Origin: Bacteroidota bacterium
Lineage (GTDB): Bacteria > Bacteroidota > Bacteroidia > Bacteroidales > FEN-979
Length of the DNA: 64,000 bases
NCBI GenBank assembly: GCA_026391805.1
Contig: JAPLDJ010000010.1
Span: forward strand, 124,001-188,000
Direction: 5' to 3'
The position numbers and the translations under genes were made by a program. The notes under the pieces were generated by a model. That model ran no database searches. It worked only from the letters and a program-made list of their open reading frames with translations, and had not been told where the DNA came from. Below are positions 37,016 to 45,581 of the stretch, piece by piece. Numbering within the stretch: the first letter of the stretch is position 1; each line of letters starts with the position of its first letter.

Positions 37016-38200
37016 TTGGACGGAAAATTTTACATCGAGATCAACTGCCAGCAGAAAAACCACAGCGATGAAAGGGTTTGCGGCGATGTTTTTCTTTCAA
37101 AGAAGATCCGGGAGGAGGGGAGGATCATCGTGGTGCTTTCCGACGGGCTTGGCCACGGGATAAAAGCGAACCTGCTGGCCATCCTGACCTCCACGCTTGC
37201 CGCGAACTTCATGGAGGAACGCAGTGAGATCAGCCGGATCGCAGGCATCATCATGGAAACACTTCCGTATGATCAGGTCAAAAAACTGAACTATTCCACT
37301 TTTACCATCGTTGAGATCGATGCCGAAGGCGAGGTTAAGATCATAGAGTACGAGAACCCGAAGAGTGCGATTTTCCGTGGCGGAAGATTGTTTGAACCGG
37401 AATGGAACGGGATCATCCTTGATCCTGAAAAATTTCCCGGGAAAGAGATCCTCACCACCAGCTTTAAGGCCGTGAAAGAGGATCGTCTGGTATTCTGCAC
37501 GGATGGCGTGGTTCAATCCGGATTGGGGGGAGAGACCTTTGCAACTGGATGGGGCCAGGAAAATTTTGAAAAATACGTGCTCGAATCCATCCGCGAAGAG
37601 CCGGATATTTCGGCGGTGAAGCTTGCCGGAAGGGTGATCAACAGGGCGAATTTAAACGATGAGTTTTTCCCGAAGGACGATATGAGCTGTGCCGTCATCT
37701 ATTTCCGTGATCCCCGCAAACTGATGATCTGTACCGGACCTCCCGAGGAGGAAGAACGGGATGGCGAATATGCCGGGATTCTTGAAGCGTTCGAAGGTAA
37801 AAGGATCATCTGTGGCGCCACTACCTCCGACATCATTGCAAGGGAGTGGAAAAAAGAGATCACCGATTCCAATGTGATCTCTGATCCTGAACTGCCGCCG
37901 GTTTCGACGATGGAAGGTGTTGAACTGATCACTGAAGGCATCCTGACCCTGAGCAAGGTCAATGAACTGCTTAAATCATGGACTCAGTCCACGAAACTGG
38001 GCAAAGGTCCCGCTGATGAGATAGTAAAACTGATCCTTGATTCCGATGAGATCCATTTCCTGGCCGGGACCAGGATCAATGTTGCTCACCAGGACCCGAC
38101 CCTGCCGGTCGACCTTGAACTCCGCCGCACCGTTGTTCACCGCATCACCCGCGTCCTCGAGGAGAAATTTCTGAAAGAGGTTTCCATGCGCTTCTTCTGA
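37016..38200 (+). CDS. SpoIIE-family (PP2C-like) serine phosphatase
   Basis: 394 residues, TTG start at 37016 (the only start between the upstream stop and the conserved N-terminus). The SpoIIE/PP2C core shows VCGDVFLSKK, IIVVLSDGLGHGIKAN (metal-binding Asp), RLVFCTDGVVQ and KDDMSCAVIYF, the usual four acidic motifs. A C-terminal region of about 130 residues has no clear assignment. Such phosphatases act on phosphoserine in anti-sigma antagonists of partner-switch systems; no STAS protein or RsbW-like kinase is in the window. It directly follows the PAS sensory hydrogenase, its presumed input. Confidence 0.85.
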   Translation: MDGKFYIEINCQQKNHSDERVCGDVFLSKKIREEGRIIVVLSDGLGHGIKANLLAILTSTLAANFMEERSEISRIAGIIMETLPYDQVKKLNYSTFTIVEIDAEGEVKIIEYENPKSAIFRGGRLFEPEWNGIILDPEKFPGKEILTTSFKAVKEDRLVFCTDGVVQSGLGGETFATGWGQENFEKYVLESIREEPDISAVKLAGRVINRANLNDEFFPKDDMSCAVIYFRDPRKLMICTGPPEEEERDGEYAGILEAFEGKRIICGATTSDIIAREWKKEITDSNVISDPELPPVSTMEGVELITEGILTLSKVNELLKSWTQSTKLGKGPADEIVKLILDSDEIHFLAGTRINVAHQDPTLPVDLELRRTVVHRITRVLEEKFLKEVSMRFF

Positions 38201-38211
38201 TAAAAAAGGCG

Positions 38212-38242
38212 AAACCCGCAGAAATTTGAATTTCCGCGGGTC
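38212..38242 (-). terminator. Hairpin between convergent genes
   Basis: Stem ACCCGC-GAAATT / AATTTC-GCGGGT (38214-38241, one internal mismatch). On the minus strand it is followed by TTTCGCCTTTTTT, so it most likely ends the Hnd operon. Confidence 0.6.
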
Positions 38243-38273
38243 CACCCATCAAGTATTAACCAAAAAACACAAC

Positions 38274-38753
38274 CTAGCTGCGGTACTCGGCAACTATATC
38301 TTTGACTCCGTCAGGAGATACGCGTCCATAAACTTTTTCACCAACCATCACAACGGGTGCAAGTCCGCAGGCGCCAACACAACGCAGGCAACTCAGGGAG
38401 AATTTACCGTCGGAAGTTGTTTCCCCTACCTGGACATTCAGTATCCGTTTGAATTCTTCGAGCACCTTTTCAGCGCCCCTCACATAACAGGCTGTTCCCA
38501 GGCAGATGGAGATGGGGTGTTCGCCCTTGGGCACCATCGTGAAGAAGGAGTAGAATGTTACAACCCCGTAAACATGGGCCACCGAAACATTCAGTTCCTT
38601 TGCGATCACCTCCTGGACTTCGGCCGGCAGGTATCCGAACAATCCCTGGGCCTTGTGCAGTACGTTGATCAGTTCTCCCTTTTCGTTGTTAAAGGATTTG
38701 CAAACCTCCTTCAGCTCCTGGATTTTTCTTTCCGATAATTTAATCTTTGCCAT
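38274..38753 (-). CDS. hndA: 2Fe-2S subunit of Hnd-type hydrogenase (NuoE-like)
   Basis: 159 residues. NuoE-like 2Fe-2S protein: LGTACYVRGAEKV (first Cys pair near 87-92) and CVGACGLAPVVMV (second pair near 128-132), with the helical N-terminus GELINVLHKAQGLFGYLP. In Desulfovibrio HndABCD this subunit passes electrons between the flavin and catalytic subunits. Here it is the last gene of the operon, split from hndD by 171 bp of repeats, whereas hndA comes first in Desulfovibrio. Confidence 0.9.
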   Translation of the reverse strand: MAKIKLSERKIQELKEVCKSFNNEKGELINVLHKAQGLFGYLPAEVQEVIAKELNVSVAHVYGVVTFYSFFTMVPKGEHPISICLGTACYVRGAEKVLEEFKRILNVQVGETTSDGKFSLSCLRCVGACGLAPVVMVGEKVYGRVSPDGVKDIVAEYRS

Positions 38754-38924
38754 ATCTACAATAATGTCACCGCTAGAATAATGTCACCGCTACGCGGTTT
38801 AGTTGAATATATCGATTTATTTTATCTACAAAAATGTCACCGCTACGAGGTTAATTGGAATAATCTTTATTTATTTCGCTTTTCGTGTTCCGCCCATCGC
38901 CTATCGCCTATCGCTTATCGCTCC
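38754..38924. repeat. Repeat block inserted between hndD and hndA
   Basis: Three copies or part-copies of the ACCGCTACGCGGT element (38756-38774 truncated, 38773-38801, 38826-38854 with GAGG for GCGG), then CGCTTTTCG and CGCCTATCG/CGCTTATCG word repeats (38877-38921) that end at the hndD stop codon. No gene is seen. Confidence 0.75.
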
Positions 38925-40697
38925 TTATTCCTCAACGAACACGCTCGCACTCTTGTCAAAATACTTCGTATGCAGCAGGTGATGCGATTTTTCGCCAAGG
39001 GGTTTTCCTAAAAATTCTTTATACAACTGAATGATGAATGGATTTTCATGGGATTTCCGGATCGTTTTACCTGCATCTTCTTGATAGACGGCGGCTGCAC
39101 GTTTCTTCAGGATCTCTGAATCTCCGAAATGATATGGCTGACCGCCGCCTCCGATGCATCCTCCCGGGCAGGCCATGATCTCGATGGCGTGAAACTCGCT
39201 CTTGCCATCTTTGATGTCTTCCAGGAGCTTCCGTGCATTGCCCAAACCGTGTGCAATTCCAATGTTGATGGGCAACCCGTCAAAGTCGATCGTGGCATGA
39301 CGGATGTTTTCAAATCCCCTCAGTTCCATGAAATCGACCTTCTCCAGTTTTTTTCCTGTGTAAAGTTCATAAGCGGTCCTGCAGGCTGCTTCGATTACGC
39401 CGCCAGTGGTTCCGAAGATCACGCTGGCGCCGGTGGACTCACCCAGCGGGTTGTCGAACTCTTCTTCCGGAAGGGAATTGAAATCGATGTTGGACGCTTT
39501 AATAAGATGGGCCAGTTCACGTGTCGAGAGTGAAAAGTTGACATCCGGGTCGCCGTTCACCTTGAATTCATCGCGCTGGCACTCGTATTTTTTTGCAAGG
39601 CAGGGCATGATGGAGACCACGATCATGTTCTTCCGGTCGATGCCAAGCTTCTTTCCGAAATATTCCTTCGCAATCGGGCCAAACATCTGTTGTGGCGACT
39701 TTGCAGTAGATGGAATATCCCTCATTTCAGGGAAATTATGTTCAAAGAAATTGACCCAACCCGGGCAGCAGGAGGTGAGGATCGGCAGTTTAACGCTCTT
39801 GTCACCCTTGAGGTAACGGGAAAGACGGTCGAGTAATTCGCTTCCTTCTTCCATGATAGTCAGGTCGGCAGCAAAATCGGTGTCGAACACGTAGTCAAAA
39901 CCTAGTCGTCTGAGTGCTGCGACCATCTTTCCCGTTACGAGGGTGCCTGGCTCGAGGCCAAATTCTTCTCCCAATGCAGCCCTGACTGCAGGTGCGGTTT
40001 GAACCACAACAGTTTTAGCAGGATCAGCAAGGGCATTGATGACATTGCGTGAGTGGTCAACTTCGGTCAGGGCACCTGTGGGGCAAACAGAAACACATTG
40101 TCCACAATAAGTACATGAAGATTTCTCGAGATTCATTTCGAATGCCGGGGCCACAACTGCCATAAAACCTCTGTTGATGGCAGATAATGCACCTACCGTC
40201 TGAACTTCATTGCACATCATTTCACACCTGCGGCACATGATGCATTTATCAATGTCGCGGATGATCGCAGGAGATGTGTCCTTGCGATAGGTGGATTGTT
40301 CCCCCTGGTAAGGAAGCTCACGAACGCCGAGTTGCTGTGCCATGCTCTGAAGCTCACAGTTTCCGTTCTTGGCACAGGTCAGACATTCGGCAGGGTGATC
40401 CGAAAGGATCAGCTCCAGAACCGTTCTTCTTGCGTTCAGAACCCTTATATTGTGGGTATTCACTTCTATTCCGTTTTCCACTTTTGTTGAACATGCAGGG
40501 GCAAGGTTCCTTCTTCCTTTGATCTCCACCACACAGATGCGGCATCCGCCGGGCCTGTTCTCGATGTTCATGTCCCTGAGTTCGAAATAACACAAAGTGG
40601 GTATGTCGATACCCACAGTCTTTGCTGCTTTCAGTATCGTAATATCTTTTTCAACTTCAACCTGTTTTCCGTCGATGGTCAGCTTGATCATTTCCAT
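38925..40697 (-). CDS. hndD: [FeFe]-hydrogenase catalytic subunit HndD
   Basis: 590 residues from the ATG at 40697, preceded at 8 nt by AAGGAGGAGGG. Domain order: 2Fe-2S (CYF ... GGCRIC), His/Cys 4Fe-4S (HPAECLTCAKNGNC), two 4Fe-4S (CIMCRRCEMMC, CTYCGQCVSVC), then a canonical H-cluster domain: TSCCPGW near 309, MPCLAKKYE near 363, MACPGGCIGGGGQP near 508. By my recollection it is strikingly like HndD of Desulfovibrio fructosovorans, including the end SHENPFIIQLYKEFLGKPL. It makes or consumes H2 with NAD(P)(H), probably with ferredoxin. Confidence 0.94.
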   Translation of the reverse strand: MEMIKLTIDGKQVEVEKDITILKAAKTVGIDIPTLCYFELRDMNIENRPGGCRICVVEIKGRRNLAPACSTKVENGIEVNTHNIRVLNARRTVLELILSDHPAECLTCAKNGNCELQSMAQQLGVRELPYQGEQSTYRKDTSPAIIRDIDKCIMCRRCEMMCNEVQTVGALSAINRGFMAVVAPAFEMNLEKSSCTYCGQCVSVCPTGALTEVDHSRNVINALADPAKTVVVQTAPAVRAALGEEFGLEPGTLVTGKMVAALRRLGFDYVFDTDFAADLTIMEEGSELLDRLSRYLKGDKSVKLPILTSCCPGWVNFFEHNFPEMRDIPSTAKSPQQMFGPIAKEYFGKKLGIDRKNMIVVSIMPCLAKKYECQRDEFKVNGDPDVNFSLSTRELAHLIKASNIDFNSLPEEEFDNPLGESTGASVIFGTTGGVIEAACRTAYELYTGKKLEKVDFMELRGFENIRHATIDFDGLPINIGIAHGLGNARKLLEDIKDGKSEFHAIEIMACPGGCIGGGGQPYHFGDSEILKKRAAAVYQEDAGKTIRKSHENPFIIQLYKEFLGKPLGEKSHHLLHTKYFDKSASVFVEE

Positions 40698-40710
40698 TTC
40701 GCCCTCCTCC

Positions 40711-42174
40711 TTAATTGATGAAAATTGCACTGAATTTGCATTTCTCCATGCAGGCGCCGCATTTGATGCACTTTTCAGGATCGATGTAATGGGCCTGCTT
40801 GCGTTCGCCGGTGATGGCGTTCACCGGGCAATTACGGGCGCAGAGGGTGCAGCCGATGCATTTTTCGGCATCGATAATATACATCATCAGCGACTTGCAG
40901 ACGTTCGAACGGCATTTCTTTGCCGTCACATGCTCATAATATTCGTCGTAAAAATTCTCAAGGGTCGAAAGAACCGGGTTTGGCGACGACTGGCCCAGTC
41001 CGCAGAGCGATGTTTCTTTTATAACCGTGCTGAGGTTCCGCAGCTTGTCAAGGTCTTCCATCGTTCCGTTTCCCTTGGTGATCTTGTCAAGTAGCTCATT
41101 CAGCCGCTTGTTGCCGATCCGGCACGGGGAACATTTTCCGCACGATTCTTCTACGGTAAAATCAAGATAGAATTTTGCGATGGAGACCATACAGTTGCTG
41201 TCATCCATCACGATCATACCGCCGGAACCCATCATGGAACCGGCAGCGATCAGGTTGTCGTAGTCGATCGGTACATCCAGGTGTTTTTCCATAAGGCATC
41301 CGCCTGAAGGTCCGCCTGTCTGGACGGCTTTAAAAGCAGCGCCGTCCTGGAGTCCGCCGCCGATGTCGTAAATGACCTCGCGAAGCGTCGTTCCCATCGG
41401 GACCTCGATAAGTCCAACATTGTTGATCTTGCCGGCAAGGGCAAAAACTTTTGTTCCTTTTGATTTTTCAGTGCCGATCCCTGCAAACCATTCCCAGCCT
41501 TTGTTGATGATGACAGGAATGTTGGCATAGGTTTCAACATTATTTACGTTCGTCGGTTTTCCGAGGTATCCTGATTCGGAAGGGAAGGGGGGCTTTACCG
41601 TTGGTTCGCCGCGCAGCCCTTCCATTGAATGGATCAGTGCGGTTTCTTCGCCGCAAACAAATGCGCCGGCTCCATACCGTATTTCAACATCAAAACTGAA
41701 TCCTGTTCCAAGAATGTCCTCTCCGAGGAATCCCCATTCCCTGGCCTGTTTCATAGCGATTTTCAGCCGTTCGATGGCCAGCGGGTATTCTGCGCGGATG
41801 TATACAAGTCCTTTGCTGGCCCCGGTACAGTAACCGTTAATAGCCATTGCTTCCAGCACAGAATGCGGGTCGCCTTCTAGGACCGAACGGTCCATGAAGG
41901 CGCCGGGATCGCCTTCATCGGCGTTGCACACCACATATTTCTGGTCGGCCTGTACCTTACGCGTGATCTCCCATTTGAGGCCGGTGGAAAAACCGCCGCC
42001 GCCGCGTCCGCGCAAGCCTGATTTCTTGATGATCTCTATGGTTGCTTCCGGGCTGAGTTCGGTCAGAACCTTTCCCAGCGCCTGGTAACCATCGCGTTCT
42101 ATGTATTCCTCGATCCGCTCGGGGTCGATGACACCGCAGTTTCTGAGGGCTATTCTTAATTGTTTCTTTGCCAT
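40711..42174 (-). CDS. hndC: NAD(P)-binding flavin subunit HndC (NuoF-like)
   Basis: 487 residues. NuoF core with LRGRGGGGFSTGLKWE near 52, VCNADEGDPGAFMDR, a 4Fe-4S motif ESCGKCSPCRIG near 342, and two C-terminal ferredoxin clusters (CIGCTLCARNCP, CIKCGACMEKC). It binds FMN and NAD(P)(H). Unlike HydB at 32333 it lacks the N-terminal thioredoxin-like 2Fe-2S domain, which is a separate gene 15 bp upstream, as in Hnd systems. Confidence 0.93.
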   Translation of the reverse strand: MAKKQLRIALRNCGVIDPERIEEYIERDGYQALGKVLTELSPEATIEIIKKSGLRGRGGGGFSTGLKWEITRKVQADQKYVVCNADEGDPGAFMDRSVLEGDPHSVLEAMAINGYCTGASKGLVYIRAEYPLAIERLKIAMKQAREWGFLGEDILGTGFSFDVEIRYGAGAFVCGEETALIHSMEGLRGEPTVKPPFPSESGYLGKPTNVNNVETYANIPVIINKGWEWFAGIGTEKSKGTKVFALAGKINNVGLIEVPMGTTLREVIYDIGGGLQDGAAFKAVQTGGPSGGCLMEKHLDVPIDYDNLIAAGSMMGSGGMIVMDDSNCMVSIAKFYLDFTVEESCGKCSPCRIGNKRLNELLDKITKGNGTMEDLDKLRNLSTVIKETSLCGLGQSSPNPVLSTLENFYDEYYEHVTAKKCRSNVCKSLMMYIIDAEKCIGCTLCARNCPVNAITGERKQAHYIDPEKCIKCGACMEKCKFSAIFIN

Positions 42175-42189
42175 CTGGTTCGTCCTCCG

Positions 42190-42588
42190 CTATTTGCTGT
42201 CGATGGTATCATAATCGGCAGGAATGATCCCTTCCACAAGTTCTCCTTTGCGGATATAACGTTCAATGATCTCATCTGCCTTTTTCATTGTGACAAATCC
42301 GAAAACAACCGGTTTTTTCCCCGGAACAGTCACTTCAACCGTAGGTTCTGCATAGCAGTAACACATGCAGCCGGTTTGTGTAACGAGGGCAGGGATGTTA
42401 CGTTTTTCCAGCTCTTCTGTCATGTATTCCATAACAGGCCTGGCTCCCGATGCAATACCGCATGTAGCCATGGCGACTTTCACCTGTATGATGCTCTCCG
42501 GGCTTGACTTGTCAGACTTAGCCGACCTCTTGACCCTGAGATCATCGCGTAATCTGGTAAGTTCAGGTAAGGATTTGATTCTGGTCAT
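42190..42588 (-). CDS. hndB: 2Fe-2S ferredoxin subunit HndB
   Basis: 132 residues from the ATG at 42588; the frame stays open further upstream, but that part crosses the promoter. Thioredoxin-like 2Fe-2S ferredoxin: first Cys in VAMATCGIASGA, further ligands in TGCMCYCYAEP. HndB is a small electron carrier of the tetrameric hydrogenase. It is the first gene of the operon, followed 15 bp later by hndC. Confidence 0.9.
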   Translation of the reverse strand: MTRIKSLPELTRLRDDLRVKRSAKSDKSSPESIIQVKVAMATCGIASGARPVMEYMTEELEKRNIPALVTQTGCMCYCYAEPTVEVTVPGKKPVVFGFVTMKKADEIIERYIRKGELVEGIIPADYDTIDSK

Positions 42589-42636
42589 GATCTGTTTTTT
42601 TTCTCTTTTATTCAACTTTTCCTCTCTTTGGAAAAG

Positions 42637-42689
42637 ATTCAGGGTTGAAACCGGGTGCAAAATTAGAGTAGTAAAAATTAATAAACAAG
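42637..42689 (-). promoter_or_regulatory. Promoter and leader motif of the Hnd operon
   Basis: On the minus strand TTG (42688-42686), 20 bp, TAATTTTG (42665-42658): a full Bacteroidota promoter. The bases after it (CACCCGGTTTCAACCCTGAAT) are nearly the same as those after the promoter of the third hydrogenase operon (52064-52041). Confidence 0.65.
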
Positions 42690-42695
42690 AAAAAC

Positions 42696-42730
42696 TTGTG
42701 AAATAATTCACATTGTTAATAAAATAACAT
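42696..42730. promoter_or_regulatory. Tandem Rex or CRP/FNR-type operators upstream of the Hnd operon
   Basis: TGTGAAATAATTCACA (42697-42712) is a perfect palindrome. It fits both Rex (TTGTGA-N6-TCACAA) and CRP/FNR (TGTGA-N6-TCACA). It is followed at once by TGTTAATAAAATAACA (42714-42729, one mismatch pair), which fits the TTGTTAA-N4-TTAACAA Rex form. Centres lie about 53 and 70 bp upstream of the likely start site, positions more usual for activation than for blocking. Confidence 0.65.
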
Positions 42731-42771
42731 GAATGTTTATTGTTTCGAGGTATGAAAGCAGGATAAGTTGT

Positions 42772-43473
42772 TTAATCTGAATGGATCACCAGCCTGAATC
42801 CATTCCCGTGGATGTTGATTATTTCAATGGAAGGATCAGGTTTAAGGCATTTTCGCAGACGTGCCAGGAAGACATCCATGCTGCGCGTTGTGAAATAATC
42901 CTCTTTTCCCCAGATCTGCCGCAGGGCATCACTCCTGGTCAGGATGCCTTCTTTTGCTGTACAGAGCATTTTAAGCAGTTCGGACTCCTTGGGTGACAGC
43001 GACTGAACAAGGTTTCCGAGTTTAAGTGTCCGGAGCCGGGTGTCGAACTGAAACTTACCCACTTCGTAATGCTGCGGTTGTTCTGCAGATTCGGCGGCCA
43101 TTGCATTCCGTTTGAGGATGGCGGCGATCTTGTAAAGAAGAACCTCGGAATCGAAAGGTTTGGTCAGGTAATCATCGGCGCCAATCCTGAATCCTTCAAG
43201 AACATCTTCTTTCAGCGTCTTGGCCGTGAGGAAGATCATGGGGATTTTACTGTTCAGCTTCCTGATCTCGCGGGCAAGCGTAAAGCCGTCCATCTCCGGC
43301 ATCATGATATCGAGGATGCAGAGTTCGAATGCATAGGTCCTGAAGGCGGATAATCCCTGCTTCCCGTCCATCTTCAGCATGACTTCGTAATCGGCCAGTT
43401 CAAGGTACGATTTCAGGATCGAACCGAAGTTCGTGTCGTCCTCAACCAGAAGTATCCTTGATTTTTTTACCAT
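42772..43473 (-). CDS. OmpR-family response regulator
   Basis: 233 residues. Receiver domain about 1-120 (VEDDTNF, acceptor Asp in LCILDIMMPEMDGF, Thr in IFLTAKT, Lys in LTKPFDS) and a winged-helix DNA-binding domain about 130-230 (LSPKESELLKMLCTAKEGILTR is split here into LSPKESELLKML and EGILTR; then TRSMDVFLARLRKCL). It pairs with the kinase at 43734, from which it is separated by 260 bp of repeats. The sensed signal is unknown. Its 3' end faces no gene on its strand until hndB, 183 bp on. Confidence 0.92.
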   Translation of the reverse strand: MVKKSRILLVEDDTNFGSILKSYLELADYEVMLKMDGKQGLSAFRTYAFELCILDIMMPEMDGFTLAREIRKLNSKIPMIFLTAKTLKEDVLEGFRIGADDYLTKPFDSEVLLYKIAAILKRNAMAAESAEQPQHYEVGKFQFDTRLRTLKLGNLVQSLSPKESELLKMLCTAKEGILTRSDALRQIWGKEDYFTTRSMDVFLARLRKCLKPDPSIEIINIHGNGFRLVIHSD

Positions 43474-43733
43474 CGGTTATTTTGTTTTACGGTTCATGGT
43501 AGACGGTTCACGGTAGACGGTACACGGTAAACGTTATAAGTTATACGACATAAGTCATATGTAATTTGTCATTGCGGGCAAGAGAAGCAACATTAACCAT
43601 TAATAATTTTTCACCACAGATTTACACTGATTATCACAGATCAGTCACAGATTATTTTTACCACAGATTACACAGATTACACAGAATTTATTCCATCCTT
43701 AATTCTCTTTCTTCCATCTTTCGATCTCAGACC
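43474..43733. repeat. Spacer of word repeats between kinase and regulator genes
   Basis: From left to right: GGTAGACGGTTCACGGTAGACGG-type words (43493-43535; unit about GGTWNACGGT), a TTATA/CATAAGT stretch, a CATTGCGGGCAAGAGAAGC copy of the CATTGCGAGC element (43567-43591), ACCACAGATT/ACACAGATTA words (43612-43683), and CTCAGACC words (43725-43740) that run into the stop of the kinase gene. No gene is seen. Confidence 0.7.
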
Positions 43734-45581
43734 TCAGACCTCCGTCCTCGCCGTAAATAACGGCAGAACAATAACAAACCTGCTTCCCTGTCCTGGTTCG
43801 CTGCTGACCCGGATCTCCCCTTTATGAGCAAAAACGATGGCGCGGACATAGCTTAGTCCCAGTCCGAAGCCCTTTACATTATGGATATTTCCCGAGGTGA
43901 CACGGAAGAACTTGTCAAAGATCTTGCGCTTCGTCTCCGAATCCATCCCGATCCCCTTGTCGGCAAATGTAACAACAACCGAAGAACCTTTATTTTCGGT
44001 GGTCACTGAAATTTCAGGTGTAGCTGAGGAATATTTATTGGCGTTGTCGAGCAGGTTCATGAAAACATTGGCCAGATGCATCTCGTCGGCTTCAACAATG
44101 GCATTCATTGCTCCGGGCTGAACATCGAGGCGCCCCTCCCGGTTCTCCACCTGGAGCCGGATGTTTTCTGCCACTTTCTCGATCAGTAAATTTACATTTA
44201 CCGGTTTAAGGTCAAGCCGGAACTCGCTGCTGTCGAGCAATGCCATCTGCAGCACCTGCTCAACACGTGCATTCATCCTGTTGTTTTCCTGTTTAATGAT
44301 GCGGGTGTAGGATTTTATCCTTTCCGGCTCATCGATCACTTTCGGGTTGTTAATCGAATCAACGGCAATCGAAATGGTGGCGATCGGAGTCTTGAATTCG
44401 TGCGTCATGTTGTTGATGAAATCGGTCTTGATGTCGGAGATCTTCTTCTGGCGGAGCATCGTTACAATTCCGATAATGGAAGAAAGGATCACGATGAGGG
44501 TGAAAAAGATCGAAGCCAGCATCAGCCACGAAAGCGACTTCAGGATCATGCTTTTCTGGTCAGGAAAATAGAGCAGCAGTGACCCGGGTTTCTGGAAGAT
44601 ATCATTCGGAAACAGCGAAACCCTGTGGATCATGTTCTTTTTGTCGATCCGGAAACCGTTGGACCGGATCGGCACTTTGCTTTTTCCCTGGTTATTGGAA
44701 ATGACGGCATATTCAAACGGCAGCCTGATGTCTCTTTCTGCTAAAGACTTTGACAATGATTTGACAAGGTTCTCTTTTTCAATTCGTTTTTCAATCGGCA
44801 ACGGCCTGGTTTCCATCTCCCTTGCCATTTTCTGGATCACATCCTTTATCTTCCGGGCCTTCTTTGTAATGATCCTCATATCTTCATGGAACTGGCCCGG
44901 ATCAGGCCGGTTCTGATCAATGACGATCCTAGGCATATCTTCATTCTCCCTTGGGAACCCCGGTGGATAATCATAACCTGACTGTCCCGGCCTCTGCCTT
45001 TGCCTTTGTCGGCCTTTCTTAGGATCATTGAATCCCTGCTTGTCCTGCTTCCTAATCACCTCGATCCGTTTCTGGTTCATCAGGATGATGGAATCGATCT
45101 GCCTGCTGTCAATCTCTCCCCGCCATTCAAATGAAAAACCATCGGGGATTTCCTGGGTGATAATGTCAAAATGCTGAAACTGCCTGAAGACGGAGTCCAT
45201 GTCAGTAAGTCCGCTATAGGGATCGATATTATAAAATGAACCGGGGATCGGCATTCCTCTCATGGGCGGCGGCGGAGGCGCTTTTTCATCACTCTTCAGC
45301 AGGGAATCGAGCTTTACGTTAAGGGAGAGGATCGGGTCTTTAGAAAAGGATTGTACCAGTGCATGAATGCTGTCTCCCACCAGGTTATTCTTCATGAATG
45401 CAATGTCTTCACGGGTTTCCAGCTTGTTTACAACCGCACTCAGGGCATCATTCACACTCCGGTTGAACTGCGACTCCCTGACCTGGAAAGCATTCCTGAT
45501 CCAGAAATACTGAACGGCTACAATCCCTGTTAAAGAGATGCAGATAAACGCGATGATGATATTCAGAACCTTTCTTTTCAT
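43734..45581 (-). CDS. Membrane sensor histidine kinase
   Basis: 615 residues. Membrane helix about 7-27, periplasmic domain about 28-345 rich in Pro/Met/Arg (for example PPPPPMRGMP, RQRQRPGQSGYDYPP), second helix about 346-375, then HisKA (NMTHEFKTPIATISI, His near 398) and HATPase (NLLDNANKYS, DKGIGM, GFGLGLSYV). No HAMP domain is obvious. The last residues (ARTEV) come from the repeat that overlaps the stop. It pairs with the OmpR-type regulator downstream and is divergent from a secreted Met/acid-rich protein. Confidence 0.92.
   Translation of the reverse strand: MKRKVLNIIIAFICISLTGIVAVQYFWIRNAFQVRESQFNRSVNDALSAVVNKLETREDIAFMKNNLVGDSIHALVQSFSKDPILSLNVKLDSLLKSDEKAPPPPPMRGMPIPGSFYNIDPYSGLTDMDSVFRQFQHFDIITQEIPDGFSFEWRGEIDSRQIDSIILMNQKRIEVIRKQDKQGFNDPKKGRQRQRQRPGQSGYDYPPGFPRENEDMPRIVIDQNRPDPGQFHEDMRIITKKARKIKDVIQKMAREMETRPLPIEKRIEKENLVKSLSKSLAERDIRLPFEYAVISNNQGKSKVPIRSNGFRIDKKNMIHRVSLFPNDIFQKPGSLLLYFPDQKSMILKSLSWLMLASIFFTLIVILSSIIGIVTMLRQKKISDIKTDFINNMTHEFKTPIATISIAVDSINNPKVIDEPERIKSYTRIIKQENNRMNARVEQVLQMALLDSSEFRLDLKPVNVNLLIEKVAENIRLQVENREGRLDVQPGAMNAIVEADEMHLANVFMNLLDNANKYSSATPEISVTTENKGSSVVVTFADKGIGMDSETKRKIFDKFFRVTSGNIHNVKGFGLGLSYVRAIVFAHKGEIRVSSEPGQGSRFVIVLPLFTARTEV

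Noticed and set aside
43566-43760. Short open frame in the repeat spacer
   Set aside because: It consists of the CATTGCGAGC, CACAGATT and CTCAGACC words; repeats explain the open frame.
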